Of a stretch of 64,000 bases of DNA, positions 1-9,700 are shown piece after piece. This stretch comes from Shewanella woodyi ATCC 51908 (lineage in GTDB: Bacteria > Pseudomonadota > Gammaproteobacteria > Enterobacterales > Shewanellaceae): the NCBI RefSeq assembly GCF_000019525.1, contig NC_010506.1, forward strand, positions 2,666,001 through 2,730,000, in the 5' to 3' direction. Below the pieces are notes generated by a model. The model saw nothing but the letters and a program-made list of their open reading frames with translations, was not told the origin of the DNA and did not search any database. Made by a program: the position numbers and the translations under genes. Within the stretch, counting starts at the first letter, position 1. Each line of letters begins with the position of its first letter.

Positions 1-1
1 G

Positions 2-283
2 GTTGTAGAGTTGAATGTACAAATAGACCATGTACATCTGGTTATCAAAGTTCCTCCGAAGCTATCGATTTCAAAGTTGATGGGTGCTTTAAAAGGTAAA
101 ATTGCTTTGAAAATGTTTAGCAAGTATCCGTATCTTCGGAAAAATAAGCTATGGGGAAATCACTTTTGGCAAAGAGGTTACTTTGTTGACACAGTGGGGA
201 TTAATGAGGAAGTGATTCGAAGATATGTAAGGCATCAAGAAAAGGTTGAAAAACAGGAGCAGCCGCAATTAGATTTGAAGTAG
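2..283 (+). mobile_element. IS200/IS605-family transposase TnpA (Y1 HUH), 3' part only
   Basis: The reading frame is open to the left edge, so only the C-terminal ~93 residues are seen; the real start lies outside. The motif DHVHLVI carries the HxH pair that binds the metal in Y1 transposases of the IS200/IS605 family, and IRRYVRHQE near the C-terminus fits the helix that carries the catalytic tyrosine. These enzymes cut and join single-stranded DNA at the element's ends. Two strong hairpins follow the stop codon, as expected for the right end. A TTG at position 11 could pose as a start, but it lies only six codons before HVH, far too late for a functional protein. Whether the element is complete cannot be told. 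Confidence 0.8.
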
Positions 284-288
284 ACAAC

Positions 289-335
289 GCCCCCTTTTAG
301 GGGGCTAATACAAAGCCACCTTCTTCAGAAGGTGG
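289..335. repeat. Paired hairpins at the right end of the IS200/IS605-type element
   Basis: Two perfect inverted repeats follow the transposase stop: a 6-bp G/C stem (289-294 with 300-305, loop TTTTA) and a 9-bp stem CCACCTTCT / AGAAGGTGG (316-324 with 327-335) with a 2-nt loop. Subterminal hairpins are what Y1 transposases recognise as single-stranded ends, so the second is the likely right-end hairpin. Either could also stop transcripts. The exact cleavage site was not determined. Confidence 0.55.
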
Positions 336-357
336 ATTCTTTACTATCTGTGTACCA

Positions 358-1251
358 CTAACTCTGACACAGTGATTGCTTGGCCGTTACGGCCAACGAG
401 CGATAGACGATGGTCGTTTGTTTTGCTTTTATATTCCAATGCTGCCAGTAAAGTGGCACACGCTTACGTTTGTCGGGGGTGATCTCGATTAAGATGCCTC
501 TCTCTATTAATGGCTCAGCTTGTAGATGACCCACTAAGCCATAGCCCATTCCCTGAATGATAGCCTCAAGAAAGCTCTCTGATGAGGGGATCTTATGTTC
601 CCGCCAACTCCCAGTTTTCATCTTAAAATATTTTTTAAGATATTTTTCATGGAGTTTATCTTTGGTCGAGAAGACCACGGCCGGTGCTCTTTCTAGGGAA
701 GTTGGAGTGATATTAATCGGAAAATACTGCTGGATAAATTCAGGAGTTGCAACGCATAGGTATTCCATCTCTCCCAGATATTCGCTGCTGCATCCCGCAA
801 GAGGTTCTTTGGTTGTGGTGACGCAGCCAACGGCTTCGCCATTTTTCAATAGATTGTGAGTATAGGATTCATCATCGACAATCAGTTCTAAGAGCCATTG
901 GTGACGTTTAAATATCTCTGATAAGGCTGGAAGAAACCAGGTCGCTAAACTGTCAGCATTAACGGCAATTTTGACTATGGTGGGGAGCTTAGGATCATCG
1001 GCATCCATCTCTACACTCAGTTCACTCTCTAGCAGTTGAACTTGAGAGTAGTGGCGTAATAAGCGTTTTCCTGTCGGCGTGGCTTCTACGGGCGTACTGC
1101 GGATCACTAGGGCCTGACCGACACGCTCCTCTAACTGTTTAATTCTTTGTGATACAGCAGGTTGTGATATACACAATATCTTAGATGCGCGTTCAAATCC
1201 CCCTTCGGAGATCACCACGGCAAGCGCGTGCAGATGCGCATAATCGAGCAT
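358..1251 (-). CDS. argP: LysR-family regulator ArgP (IciA)
   Basis: The 297-residue protein has a LysR winged helix at residues 3-60, with recognition region CISQPAVSQRIKQLEE, followed by a substrate-binding domain. Length, the opening LDYAHLHALA and divergence from a LysE/ArgO-type exporter match ArgP, which in E. coli senses lysine and arginine and activates argO. The paired layout is the main support for the name over other LysR members. A perfect palindrome lies in the shared intergenic region and is a plausible binding site. Confidence 0.88.
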   Translation of the reverse strand: MLDYAHLHALAVVISEGGFERASKILCISQPAVSQRIKQLEERVGQALVIRSTPVEATPTGKRLLRHYSQVQLLESELSVEMDADDPKLPTIVKIAVNADSLATWFLPALSEIFKRHQWLLELIVDDESYTHNLLKNGEAVGCVTTTKEPLAGCSSEYLGEMEYLCVATPEFIQQYFPINITPTSLERAPAVVFSTKDKLHEKYLKKYFKMKTGSWREHKIPSSESFLEAIIQGMGYGLVGHLQAEPLIERGILIEITPDKRKRVPLYWQHWNIKAKQTTIVYRSLAVTAKQSLCQS

Positions 1252-1282
1252 AAATCCATTCCTAATAAACAGAAAACTTGAA

Positions 1283-1299
1283 TATAAGTATTACTTATA
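1283..1299. promoter_or_regulatory. 17-bp palindrome, candidate ArgP operator
   Basis: TATAAGTA-T-TACTTATA is a perfect inverted repeat about 30 bp upstream of the argP start and 90 bp upstream of argO. LysR-type regulators usually bind interrupted palindromes of the form T-N11-A in the divergent intergenic region. Position and symmetry fit; the role is inferred. Confidence 0.45.
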
Positions 1300-1389
1300 C
1301 AGCATAAAAAACATTAGTTATATTTATTTTTTTGATAGGGATAAACTTAGTGTCAATTCATATTATTGTCGATGTAAAAGGTTAAGAAG

Positions 1390-2001
1390 ATGCAAGCATT
1401 TATTCAAGGTGTGGGAATAGGGGGAAGCTTAATCATGGCTGTTGGCGCACAAAATGCGTTTGTGTTGAAGCAGGGGTTAAAACGCTCTCATTCGCTGCCA
1501 ATTGCAGGTTTATGCTCCTTAATCGATGCCTTGATGATCACGGCAGGTGTTGCCGGATTAGGTCATTTGATTTTGGCCTTTCCACTTATTAAAGATATAG
1601 CCAGTATCGGTGGAGCCATATTTTTGTTGGTGTATGGGGCTAAAGCGCTGCAATCATCCTTTATCCCGCACAGCCTAGGTGATGAAACAAGTAAGGGGAC
1701 TGATACATTGAAGGCGGCGGTATTAACCACCTTAGGGATCAGCCTACTTAACCCACATCTCTATTTGGACACTGTGGTGCTTCTGGGCAGTATCAGTGCA
1801 CAGTTTGAGGGCAGCGACCGTCCTATGTTTGGTGCTGGGGCTGTATTGGCATCTTTTGTATGGTTCTTTAGCTTAAGTTTTGGAGCTCGTTATTTAAGCC
1901 CACTGTTTCAAAAGCCTAAGGCTTGGTGTTATCTCGATAGGTTTATCTGTGCGACCATGTGGACCATCGCTGGAGTGTTAATTTGGCCCTACCTGTTTTA
2001 G
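1390..2001 (+). CDS. argO: LysE-family arginine/lysine exporter ArgO
   Basis: This 203-residue protein is almost wholly hydrophobic, with about six membrane segments. Family signatures are the N-terminal GVGIGGSLIMAVGAQNAF and the mid-protein LGISLLNPHLYLDTVVLLG, both typical of LysE/ArgO amino-acid exporters. It is divergent from argP, the regulator that drives argO in enterobacteria. It would sit in the inner membrane and export arginine and possibly lysine. A bidirectional terminator follows at once. Substrate preference is inferred from the argP pairing. Confidence 0.88.
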   Translation: MQAFIQGVGIGGSLIMAVGAQNAFVLKQGLKRSHSLPIAGLCSLIDALMITAGVAGLGHLILAFPLIKDIASIGGAIFLLVYGAKALQSSFIPHSLGDETSKGTDTLKAAVLTTLGISLLNPHLYLDTVVLLGSISAQFEGSDRPMFGAGAVLASFVWFFSLSFGARYLSPLFQKPKAWCYLDRFICATMWTIAGVLIWPYLF

Positions 2002-2020
2002 AGGTAAAATCTTAGAGATA

Positions 2021-2046
2021 AAAATGCCCGCTATTGCGGGCATTTT
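2021..2046. terminator. Bidirectional terminator between argO and bcp
   Basis: An 11-bp perfect stem, AAAATGCCCGC / GCGGGCATTTT, has a 4-nt loop and ends in A or T runs on both strands. It lies between convergent argO and bcp and suits both. Confidence 0.85.
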
Positions 2047-2069
2047 GGGGTATAAACTGAGCTTTTTTA

Positions 2070-2540
2070 TTAGCCCTCTTTGAGATGTTTTAATACCACC
2101 TCATGATGATCTTTAGTCTTAAATTTATTAAATACATGAGCGACTTTACCATCTTGGCCGATGAGGAAGCTTAATCTGTGGATCCCATCGTAAATTTTAC
2201 CCATAAACTTCTTCTCTCCCCAAACACCAAATGCATCGGCGATGGCATGATCTTCATCGCTGAGCAGGGAGAAGTTGAGTGATTGTTTATCTGAGAAGCG
2301 GGCGAGTTTAGCCACAGGGTCAGGGCTAATACCTAATACAGTAACGTTAAGCTCAGACAAATCTTCACGGCTGTCTCTTAAGCCACAGGCTTGGACAGTA
2401 CAGCCAGGGGTAGAAGCTTTGGGGTAAAAATAGACCAGTACAGGTCCTTGAGCTAGGCAAGCTTCCAACGAGATTGACTCATCTTGCTGGTTTTTCAGTG
2501 TGAACATAGGGGCGAGCTCACCTGAGGTTAATGTTTTCAT
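2070..2540 (-). CDS. bcp: Thioredoxin-dependent thiol peroxidase Bcp (peroxiredoxin Q)
   Basis: The 156-residue protein has the peroxiredoxin signature YPKASTPGCTVQAC: peroxidatic Cys47 in TPGCT and a candidate resolving Cys52 five residues on, the spacing usual for Bcp/PrxQ. It reduces hydrogen peroxide and organic peroxides using thioredoxin in the cytoplasm. The gene follows gcvR on the same strand after about 23 nt, as in many gammaproteobacteria. It starts with ATG and has the usual family length. Confidence 0.92.
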   Translation of the reverse strand: MKTLTSGELAPMFTLKNQQDESISLEACLAQGPVLVYFYPKASTPGCTVQACGLRDSREDLSELNVTVLGISPDPVAKLARFSDKQSLNFSLLSDEDHAIADAFGVWGEKKFMGKIYDGIHRLSFLIGQDGKVAHVFNKFKTKDHHEVVLKHLKEG

Positions 2541-2563
2541 TTTCAGATCCTATCTAATTATTT

Positions 2564-3103
2564 TTATGCTGTTGTTAACTCACGCATACGTTCGATGGTG
2601 CAATCTAATGACATCTCTTGAGCGAGTTCATTGATGCTGATCTCCAACTTTTCTAACTCAACCTTTTCAGGCACATTGATGGTTAAAAAAACCGCTTGAG
2701 TTGGATTGCCATTTTCATCCTCTTCGGCATGAGATCTTACTGCGGCAAGATCCAGTGAGCGTTCTGCAAGAAACTGAGTTATCTTTCTCATCGTGCCGCG
2801 CTGATCTTTACCATTAAAGGTCACCTCAAGACGAGAGACATAATGTTGAGCCGTATGCTTAGAGGTGCGTTTCATTACTGTCATTAGCTCAAGTTCAACA
2901 CTCAAACCGGGTAGGGTAGACTCCATCTTAGTGATGGAGGCCCAAGAGCCTGAAAGCATCATGATTAAAGTGAACTCATTGCCAAATAAAGCCATTCGAC
3001 TGTCGACAATATCGCAGTCACATTCACTTGCAAGTCTTGCAAATTTACTGACAATTCCTGGGCGGTCAGCTCCCATAGCAGTAACAACAAGATGGTTGGA
3101 CAT
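2564..3103 (-). CDS. gcvR: Glycine cleavage system transcriptional repressor GcvR
   Basis: The 179-residue protein has two ACT domains (about 5-80 and 90-170), the first opening with VVTAMGADRPGIVSKFA. Size, domain pair and linkage to bcp match GcvR. In E. coli GcvR binds GcvA and blocks activation of gcvTHP when glycine is low; it has no DNA-binding domain, and none is seen here. The start is preceded by AGGAGAG and dapA diverges upstream. Confidence 0.88.
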   Translation of the reverse strand: MSNHLVVTAMGADRPGIVSKFARLASECDCDIVDSRMALFGNEFTLIMMLSGSWASITKMESTLPGLSVELELMTVMKRTSKHTAQHYVSRLEVTFNGKDQRGTMRKITQFLAERSLDLAAVRSHAEEDENGNPTQAVFLTINVPEKVELEKLEISINELAQEMSLDCTIERMRELTTA

Positions 3104-3313
3104 GAACTCTCCTTTTTAATCTAAACAATAAATCAAAACGTAAAAACACCCTGTACGTTTTTTCAGTGGCGTAATGCTACCACAAGTTACTTAATATGCG
3201 ATCTTTGTCTTGTACCTATGTTATTGCAAAATGTTAGTTTCAATACTGAGGTTGTTTTGCTTGTTACTGACGACATAAACCGCCTAAAAAATGACGATTT
3301 TTCGATATTTGCT

Positions 3314-3322
3314 TGCTATAAA
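3314..3322 (+). promoter_or_regulatory. Candidate extended -10 promoter of dapA
   Basis: TGCTATAAA matches an extended -10 element (TG-n-TATAAT) with one mismatch. It would give a transcript starting near 3329 with a leader of about 130 nt. No good -35 was seen, which extended -10 promoters can tolerate. Confidence 0.35.
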
Positions 3323-3357
3323 TCGGAGTCGTTAACTTATATCTGTAAGCATGATAA

Positions 3358-3372
3358 ATGAATAGTATTCAT
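3358..3372. promoter_or_regulatory. 15-bp palindrome in the dapA leader
   Basis: ATGAATA-G-TATTCAT is a perfect inverted repeat about 85 bp before the dapA start. It resembles half an ARG box, but the spacer is 3 rather than 4 bp, so ArgR binding is doubtful. It could be an operator or a small leader hairpin. Confidence 0.3.
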
Positions 3373-3457
3373 CAAGAAGAAGCTGAAACACTGAAACGCT
3401 TGTTTTTACTGCTTAGCATCAGTACCATAGCGAGTCCTGAATTCTGGGGAAAGTCAC

Positions 3458-4342
3458 ATGATAAACGGAAGCATCGTAGCCTTAATCACACCAATGAATA
3501 GTGATGGCTCAGTAGATTACAAAAGTCTTGAACAGTTAGTTGAGTACCACGTTACTGAAGGTACAGATGCCATCGTAGCAGTAGGCACCACAGGTGAGTC
3601 TGCAACTCTGCCAATTCCAGAGCATATCGAAGTTGTGTCACAAACGGTTAAGTTCGCTGCAGGTCGATTACCTGTTATTGGTGGTAATGGCGGAAACGCG
3701 ACTGCTGAGGCGATAGAGTTAACCAAAGCACAATCTAAACTTGGTGTCGCAGCCATGTTAGGCGTTACCCCCTATTACAACAAACCTAGTCCTAAAGGGA
3801 TCATCGCCCACTATAAAGCAGTGGCTGCGAGTACTGATGTCCCGCAAATTCTTTACAATGTTCCCGGACGTACCGCAGTGGATATGTTACCGGAAACCAT
3901 TGCTGAACTCGTTGATGTACCAAATATTATAGGTGTCAAAGAGGCGACGGGTGACTTAAGCCGCGTGAAACGTTTACGTGAGCTATGTGGTAATGATTTT
4001 CTGCTTTATAGTGGTGATGATGCCACGGCCAGAGAGTTTTTAACCCTTGGTGGTGATGGTGTTATCTCGGTTGCCAATAATATCGTACCTAAGCAGTTTA
4101 AAGCGATGTGTGATGCTGCATTGTCGGGTAATTTAGCCGCTGCGCAGGGAGCAGAAGATACCATTAAAGGGCTGTTCTCAGCACTATTTTGCGAGGCGAA
4201 TCCGATCCCTGTTAAATGGGCCGCTCACCGTATGGGCTTGATAACTCACGGAGATATTCGTCTACCTTTAACGGAACTTTCTGATGAGTTCCATGGTCTG
4301 TTATTAGATGCAATGAAAAATGCCCGAATAGAGGTTAATTAA
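3458..4342 (+). CDS. dapA: 4-hydroxy-tetrahydrodipicolinate synthase DapA
   Basis: The 294-residue TIM-barrel enzyme condenses pyruvate with aspartate semialdehyde, the first committed step to diaminopimelate and lysine. Catalytic residues fall at the E. coli positions: Schiff-base Lys161 in GVKEATG, Tyr133, Arg138, and Thr44-Thr45 in VGTTGES. The agreement in numbering confirms the start; GGGGAAAG lies just upstream. bamC follows after 3 nt, so the two are cotranscribed. dapE, a later step in the same pathway, is at 15.9 kb but not linked. Confidence 0.97.
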   Translation: MINGSIVALITPMNSDGSVDYKSLEQLVEYHVTEGTDAIVAVGTTGESATLPIPEHIEVVSQTVKFAAGRLPVIGGNGGNATAEAIELTKAQSKLGVAAMLGVTPYYNKPSPKGIIAHYKAVAASTDVPQILYNVPGRTAVDMLPETIAELVDVPNIIGVKEATGDLSRVKRLRELCGNDFLLYSGDDATAREFLTLGGDGVISVANNIVPKQFKAMCDAALSGNLAAAQGAEDTIKGLFSALFCEANPIPVKWAAHRMGLITHGDIRLPLTELSDEFHGLLLDAMKNARIEVN

Positions 4343-4345
4343 TAG

Positions 4346-5461
4346 ATGTTAAAGCAAGTGACTCCTTTAGTCTTGATCGCTGCAGTTACCGCTTGTAGCT
4401 CACCAGTGGATCGAAGACAAGCCAATGATGGCGACGAATACATTAATGCTGTTGTTGAGCCTGCGCTTATTATTCCAGATGGATTAAACACTCCTGTGTA
4501 CAGTAAGGAGTATGAGATCCCCTCCATCGGCAGCAAAAGTGATGTGAAATTAGTCGGTAAGATGTTGGATATTCGTCCTCCATTGCAAGTATTACCTATG
4601 GCTGAAGGAACACATGTTGAAGAGGGCAGTGACAATATTAAGATTGTTGTTGAGTCTATTGATAACGATATCGACCTTAAAAAAGAGCTGTATGACGTTT
4701 TGCAGTCTTATTTAGCGAGTCGCTCTATTGCTGTGTTAAGTGAAGATTACGATAATGGCTTGATAGAGACCGATTGGCTGGAAAGCAAAGAGGTGATCGA
4801 CTCTAACCTGTGGGGGAGTGATGAAGTTTACTTGCTTCGTCAACGTTATCAATTTCATGTCGATGTTCGTCCCCATGGCCGCAGTGGTAATATCTCCATC
4901 GATCTAATTGATCATGAAGAGAGCTTTGATGGTGAGCAGCAAGATATCGTGTTAAGTGGTGAAGATAAGCGTCGTTACACCATAGACATGCTCAATAATG
5001 CCGTTGCTTACATGAGTGTTAAACGTGCTCAATCTATTAAAGCTAAGCGCATTAAAGAGAGTTTAGGTATTGATGTTGCTGTGGTTAAAGGTTCTGAGCC
5101 TGATGTTGAAGCTGAAGAGTTTGTTCAATCATATTGGCTTGCCGATGCACCGTTTAAGCGAACCTGGGAACGTCTTCGTATCGTTTTGCCTGAACTAGGC
5201 TTTGAAATTATTGATATGGATATTGGTAAAGGTCTTTACTACGTCAATGTCAATGATGACTCTGGTTTCTGGAGTTCTCTGTGGAATGAGAAAGATCTGC
5301 CTATTGATGAGGGATCTTATCGTCTAATTCTCAAAGAGAGCGGTGAGAGCACCGAACTTTATCTGCACAGTGCAGATGATCAACCTCTAGATAATGCGGT
5401 TGTTGAAGCTGTGTATGAAGGTTTAGCTGAGTTGATGAGAGAGGACCGTAAGGTTCGATAA
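4346..5461 (+). CDS. bamC: Outer membrane assembly lipoprotein BamC (NlpB)
   Basis: The 371-residue lipoprotein begins with a short signal peptide and lipobox VTAC (Cys17 lipidated), followed by Ser-Ser, which favours outer membrane sorting. The dapA-bamC order is conserved in gammaproteobacteria and gives the name. BamC is an accessory subunit of the BAM complex that inserts beta-barrel proteins. An N-terminal unstructured stretch precedes two helix-grip-like domains (about 95-215 and 255-365). The start lies 3 nt after the dapA stop, and a strong terminator closes the operon. Confidence 0.9.
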   Translation: MLKQVTPLVLIAAVTACSSPVDRRQANDGDEYINAVVEPALIIPDGLNTPVYSKEYEIPSIGSKSDVKLVGKMLDIRPPLQVLPMAEGTHVEEGSDNIKIVVESIDNDIDLKKELYDVLQSYLASRSIAVLSEDYDNGLIETDWLESKEVIDSNLWGSDEVYLLRQRYQFHVDVRPHGRSGNISIDLIDHEESFDGEQQDIVLSGEDKRRYTIDMLNNAVAYMSVKRAQSIKAKRIKESLGIDVAVVKGSEPDVEAEEFVQSYWLADAPFKRTWERLRIVLPELGFEIIDMDIGKGLYYVNVNDDSGFWSSLWNEKDLPIDEGSYRLILKESGESTELYLHSADDQPLDNAVVEAVYEGLAELMREDRKVR

Positions 5462-5483
5462 TCAGCTCAAGGGTTCGATAATT

Positions 5484-5509
5484 AAAGGAGGCTTATAGCC
5501 TCCTTTTTT
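5484..5509 (+). terminator. Rho-independent terminator of dapA-bamC
   Basis: An 8-bp stem AGGAGGCT / AGCCTCCT with a 3-nt loop is followed by six T residues, 25 nt after the bamC stop. Confidence 0.9.
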
Positions 5510-5586
5510 GTGCCTGGGATTTAGCTTTGAATGTTAAATTTATGTGTAATTTGTAAGTAAGCGTAAAAGCCCTTGAAGCAATGTTT

Positions 5587-5614
5587 TTGCTAGGTAAACT
5601 GTATGACATAAAAT
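5587..5614 (+). promoter_or_regulatory. Candidate sigma70 promoter of the RND efflux operon
   Basis: TTGCTA (5587-5592) and TAAAAT (5609-5614) are separated by 16 bp, about 45 bp before the adaptor gene start. No divergent or linked regulator gene is present, so control is unknown. Confidence 0.45.
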
Positions 5615-5656
5615 ATACGCCATTGATCTATAAACGATGTAATCGACGGAAAGTTA

Positions 5657-6742
5657 ATGAAAAAAATAATAATAACGTTAATCCTAATCTCCCTTGCCTT
5701 TCTGGCTTATCAAAAGCTATACCCAGCTAATGAAACCTTAGTGAAAAAGCCAAGACCCATCGCCAATGTGGTGGTTGCCAAGGCCGCAATTGAGCCGATA
5801 AGGGATGAGGTCGAGGCGCTAGGTACCAGCAAAGCAAATGAATCCGTGACAGTGACGCCTAAGGTGACTGAGGTGGCAACAGCGCTCTTTTTTGATGATG
5901 GTGACGTGGTTAAAAAGGGGCAGCAGTTAGTCCAGCTTCAAGATAGAGAGCAGCTTGCACGTGTTACAGCAGCTAAAGTGCGTGTAAATGAGCATATGCG
6001 CGAGCTAGATAGAATACGCTCTCTTGTGACCAACCAAACTATCGCTGAGTTGGAGCGAGACAGATTACAGACTTTAATTGATACTGCAAAAGCTGAGTTG
6101 GCTCAGGCAAGTTCAGCCCTCAATGACAGGCAGATCAGTGCACCTTTTGAGGGGCGCTTAGGTCTGCGACAGATAAGTGTTGGTAGCTTACTCTCTCCAG
6201 GAACAGTGATCACAACATTGGATGATATCTCAGTGATTAAGCTGGATTTCTCTGTTCCTGAGCGTTTTTTGCCTTCACTTGCTGTCGGTAAAAATGTTGA
6301 AGCCACCGCCATGGCGTTTCCCGATGAACTGTTTAGCGGGAAAGTTATCTCTATCGATAGCCGCGTTAATCCAACCACACGAGCAGTGATTGTGCGTGCT
6401 GAACTTCCTAATCCTAAACACAGACTACTGCCTGGTATGTTGATGAAGGTTAAATTGATTAAAGAGAGCAGAGATGCACTCATTTTGCCTGAGTCAGCCA
6501 TTATTCCTATACAGGATAGACACTATGTTTATTTAGTCGATGGGGATGACAAGGTTGTGAAAAGAGAGGTGCACCTAGGATTACGTAAACGCGGCTGGGT
6601 AGAAATTCTTGATGGGATCAACTTAGGTGAGCAGGTGGTGATCCGCGGGATATTGAAAGTGAGACCCGGTGATAAAGTTAAAGTCCAATTCAGCGAAAAA
6701 TTTAGCTTTTTAGAAAATGCTAAGGTTGGGCCAACTGTATGA
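5657..6742 (+). CDS. RND efflux periplasmic adaptor (membrane fusion protein)
   Basis: The 361-residue protein has an N-terminal membrane anchor (residues 3-20) and the usual adaptor order: half lipoyl domain, alpha-helical hairpin (about 105-155), second lipoyl half with QISAPFEGRLGLR, then beta-barrel and membrane-proximal domains. It would link the inner-membrane pump that follows to an outer-membrane TolC-type channel. The stop overlaps the pump start by 4 nt, implying translational coupling. No outer membrane factor gene is in the operon, so a shared TolC is likely. The exact MexA/AcrA-like subclass is not assigned. Confidence 0.9.
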   Translation: MKKIIITLILISLAFLAYQKLYPANETLVKKPRPIANVVVAKAAIEPIRDEVEALGTSKANESVTVTPKVTEVATALFFDDGDVVKKGQQLVQLQDREQLARVTAAKVRVNEHMRELDRIRSLVTNQTIAELERDRLQTLIDTAKAELAQASSALNDRQISAPFEGRLGLRQISVGSLLSPGTVITTLDDISVIKLDFSVPERFLPSLAVGKNVEATAMAFPDELFSGKVISIDSRVNPTTRAVIVRAELPNPKHRLLPGMLMKVKLIKESRDALILPESAIIPIQDRHYVYLVDGDDKVVKREVHLGLRKRGWVEILDGINLGEQVVIRGILKVRPGDKVKVQFSEKFSFLENAKVGPTV

Positions 6743-9700
6743 TATTAACTGATGTATCGGTAAAGCGACCCGTATTTGCTTCGGTTATCAGCATACTGTT
6801 AATTCTTTTTGGTCTGGTGGCTTTTGATAAATTGCCCTTGAGAGAGTATCCCAATATTGATCCGCCAGTGGTGTCGATTCAAACTAACTACCGAGGGGCG
6901 AGTGCTTCTGTGGTGGAGAGTCGTATCACTCAGCTGGTGGAGGATAGGATCAGTGGTGTAGAGGGGATCCGCCATATTAACTCCTCTAGCAGCGATGGCC
7001 GTTCTACAGTGACCTTAGAGTTTGACGTTGGCAGGGATATCGAAGCGGCAGCCAACGATGTGAGAGATAGGGTTTCAGGTTTGCTCAACAACTTGCCTGA
7101 GGAGGCTGAGCCCCCAGAGGTACAAAAAGCCAATGGCGGCGATGAAGTGATCATGTGGCTGAATCTGGTATCCGATCAGATGACCACTTTGCAGCTGACC
7201 GATTACGCCAGACGATACCTGACTGATCGTCTGTCAGTTATTGATGGTGTGGCTAACATTCGTATCGGTGGCGGTAAGGTTTATGCCATGCGTGTCTGGA
7301 TCGATAGACAAGCTTTAGCCGCTAGAAATTTAACCGTCGCAGATATTGAGAAGGTGCTGAGATCTGAAAATGTTGAGCTTCCAGCAGGTTCAGTTGAGTC
7401 TAAAGAGCGACATTTCACCGTTCGGGTTGAGCGTAGTTTTCGAAACCCCGATGATTTTGCCAACCTCGTACTCTCACAGGGGGAGGATGGCTACCTGATA
7501 AAGTTGGGTGATGTTGCTAAGGTGAGTGTTGGCGCTGAGGAGGAGAGGATCACCTTTAGAGGCAACCGGGAAGCCATGATAGGCCTAGGGATCACTAAGC
7601 AGTCGACCGCGAATACCTTAGAGGTGGCAAGGGCTGCTAATGCTCTAGTTGACGTGATTAATCCAACCTTGCCTGCCGGTATGGAGATAAAGCGCTCCTA
7701 TGACAGCTCAGTGTTTATTGAAGCCTCGGTGAAGGAGGTGTACCAAACATTGTTTATTGCGATGACCTTAGTGATTATCGTTATCTACCTTTTCCTCGGT
7801 AGTGTTCGTGCCATGTTGATCCCTGCCATCACAGTGCCTGTTTCCTTGATGGCCACCTTTATTATTCTTTACCTCTTAGGTTATACGATTAACTTGCTAA
7901 CCTTGTTAGCCATGATTTTAGCCATTGGCATGGTGGTGGATGATGCGATTGTGGTGCTGGAAAATATTCACAGGCGGATTGAGGAGGGAGACACTCCTCT
8001 AAAAGCGGCTTATCTCGGTGCCCGTGAAGTTGCCTTTGCTGTGGTGGCAACGACTTTAGTTTTAGTTGCTGTATTTATGCCGATTACTTTCCTTGAGGGA
8101 GATTTAGGTAAACTGTTTAAGGAGTTTGCGGTGGCCATGAGTGCTGCGGTGATCTTCTCGAGTATCGTAGCACTGACTCTAAGTCCAATGATGTGCTCAA
8201 AGCTTCTCAAACCAGCAGGAGAGGATCCATGGTTGGTAAGACAAGTCGATGCTGGAATGAACTTTGTGACCGAGCATTACAAGCGCATACTCACTAAAGC
8301 CATGGCTCATCCATACCTTATAGGCTCACTGGTGGTTGTTGCTTTGGCTTGCAGTGCGCTGCTAGTTAAAGAGGTACCGCAAGAGTTTGCACCAAAAGAG
8401 GATAGAGGCTCTATGTTCCTCATCGTCAATGGTCCTCAGGGGGCTAGTTTTGAGTATATCGAGTCCTATATGGATGAGATTGAAACACGCTTAATGCCCT
8501 TGGTGGAAGCTGGTGAGATCAAACGGCTATTAATTCGCGCGCCAAGAGGGTTTGGTAGTGTGGCTAACTTCTCTAACGGTATGGCTATTATCGTACTGGA
8601 AGATTGGTCAGTGAGACGAAGCGCTAATGAGATCACCGGAGATATTCGTAGAAGGTTAGGGGATCTTGCGGGGGTGAGAGCGTTTCCTGTCATGAGGCAG
8701 GCATTTGGCCGCGGCGTGGGTAAACCGGTACAGTTTGTACTTGGCGGACCTAGCTATGAAGAGCTGGCCAAATGGCGTGATATTATTTTAGAAAAGGCAA
8801 AAGAAAATCCAAACCTGGTCGGACTCGATCACGATTATAAAGAGACTAAACCACAACTTAGGGTCATTATTGATAAAGACAGGGCGGCAGATCTTGGGGT
8901 GTCAATCTCGCACATCGGCCGAACGTTAGAGTCGATGTTGGGTTCAAGATTAGTGACGACGTTTATGCGTGATGGTGAAGAGTATGATGTGATTATCGAA
9001 GGAAACAGAGATAACCAAAATACAGCATCAGATCTGGAAAATATCTATGTTCGCTCCGATAGGAGTCAAGCACTTATCCCATTGACAAACTTAGTGCATG
9101 TAGAGGAGTTTGCCGATGCAAGTCAGCTCAATCGCTACAACCGAATGCGCGCTATCACCTTAGAGGCGAACTTAGCTGATGGGTATAGTTTGGGTGAGGC
9201 GTTGACCTACCTTAATGAACTGACACAAACCTATCTTCCCGCTGAAGCGGTGATCAGCTATAAAGGGCAATCTTTGGATTATCAGGAGTCGGGTAGTTCA
9301 ATGTATTTCGTGTTTGTACTCGCACTGGGTATCGTCTTCTTAGTGCTTGCTGCGCAATTTGAGAGTTACGTGCATCCTATCGTGATCATGCTAACCGTGC
9401 CATTGGCGACCTTAGGAGCGCTAGTTGGCCTCTGGTTGACGGGCCAAAGTTTGAACATCTATAGTCAGATAGGGATCATCATGCTGGTGGGCTTAGCGGC
9501 TAAAAATGGCATATTGATCGTGGAGTTTGCTAACCAGCTCAGGGATAAAGGGATTGAGTTTGAACATGCAATTATTCAAGCATCATCTCAGCGTTTAAGA
9601 CCGATTTTGATGACTGGGATCACCACCGCAGCTGGCGCGGTACCTTTGGTGCTTGCTCAAGGGGCAGGTGCTGAAACCCGCTTTGTGATAGGAGTTGTTG

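Larger units (their letters stand above)
3104..3457. other. gcvR-dapA divergent intergenic region
   Basis: 354 bp without a credible gene. It should hold the gcvR promoter on the minus strand and the dapA promoter on the plus strand. Beyond a candidate extended -10 (3314-3322) and a 15-bp palindrome (3358-3372), both listed separately, I see no RNA gene or riboswitch; no lysine-riboswitch architecture was recognised. Confidence 0.6.

Noticed and set aside
5447-5482. Repeated GGTTCGATAAT resembling the T-loop of a tRNA
   Set aside because: It is two direct copies at the end of bamC and beyond; no acceptor stem, D-arm or anticodon arm can be drawn.
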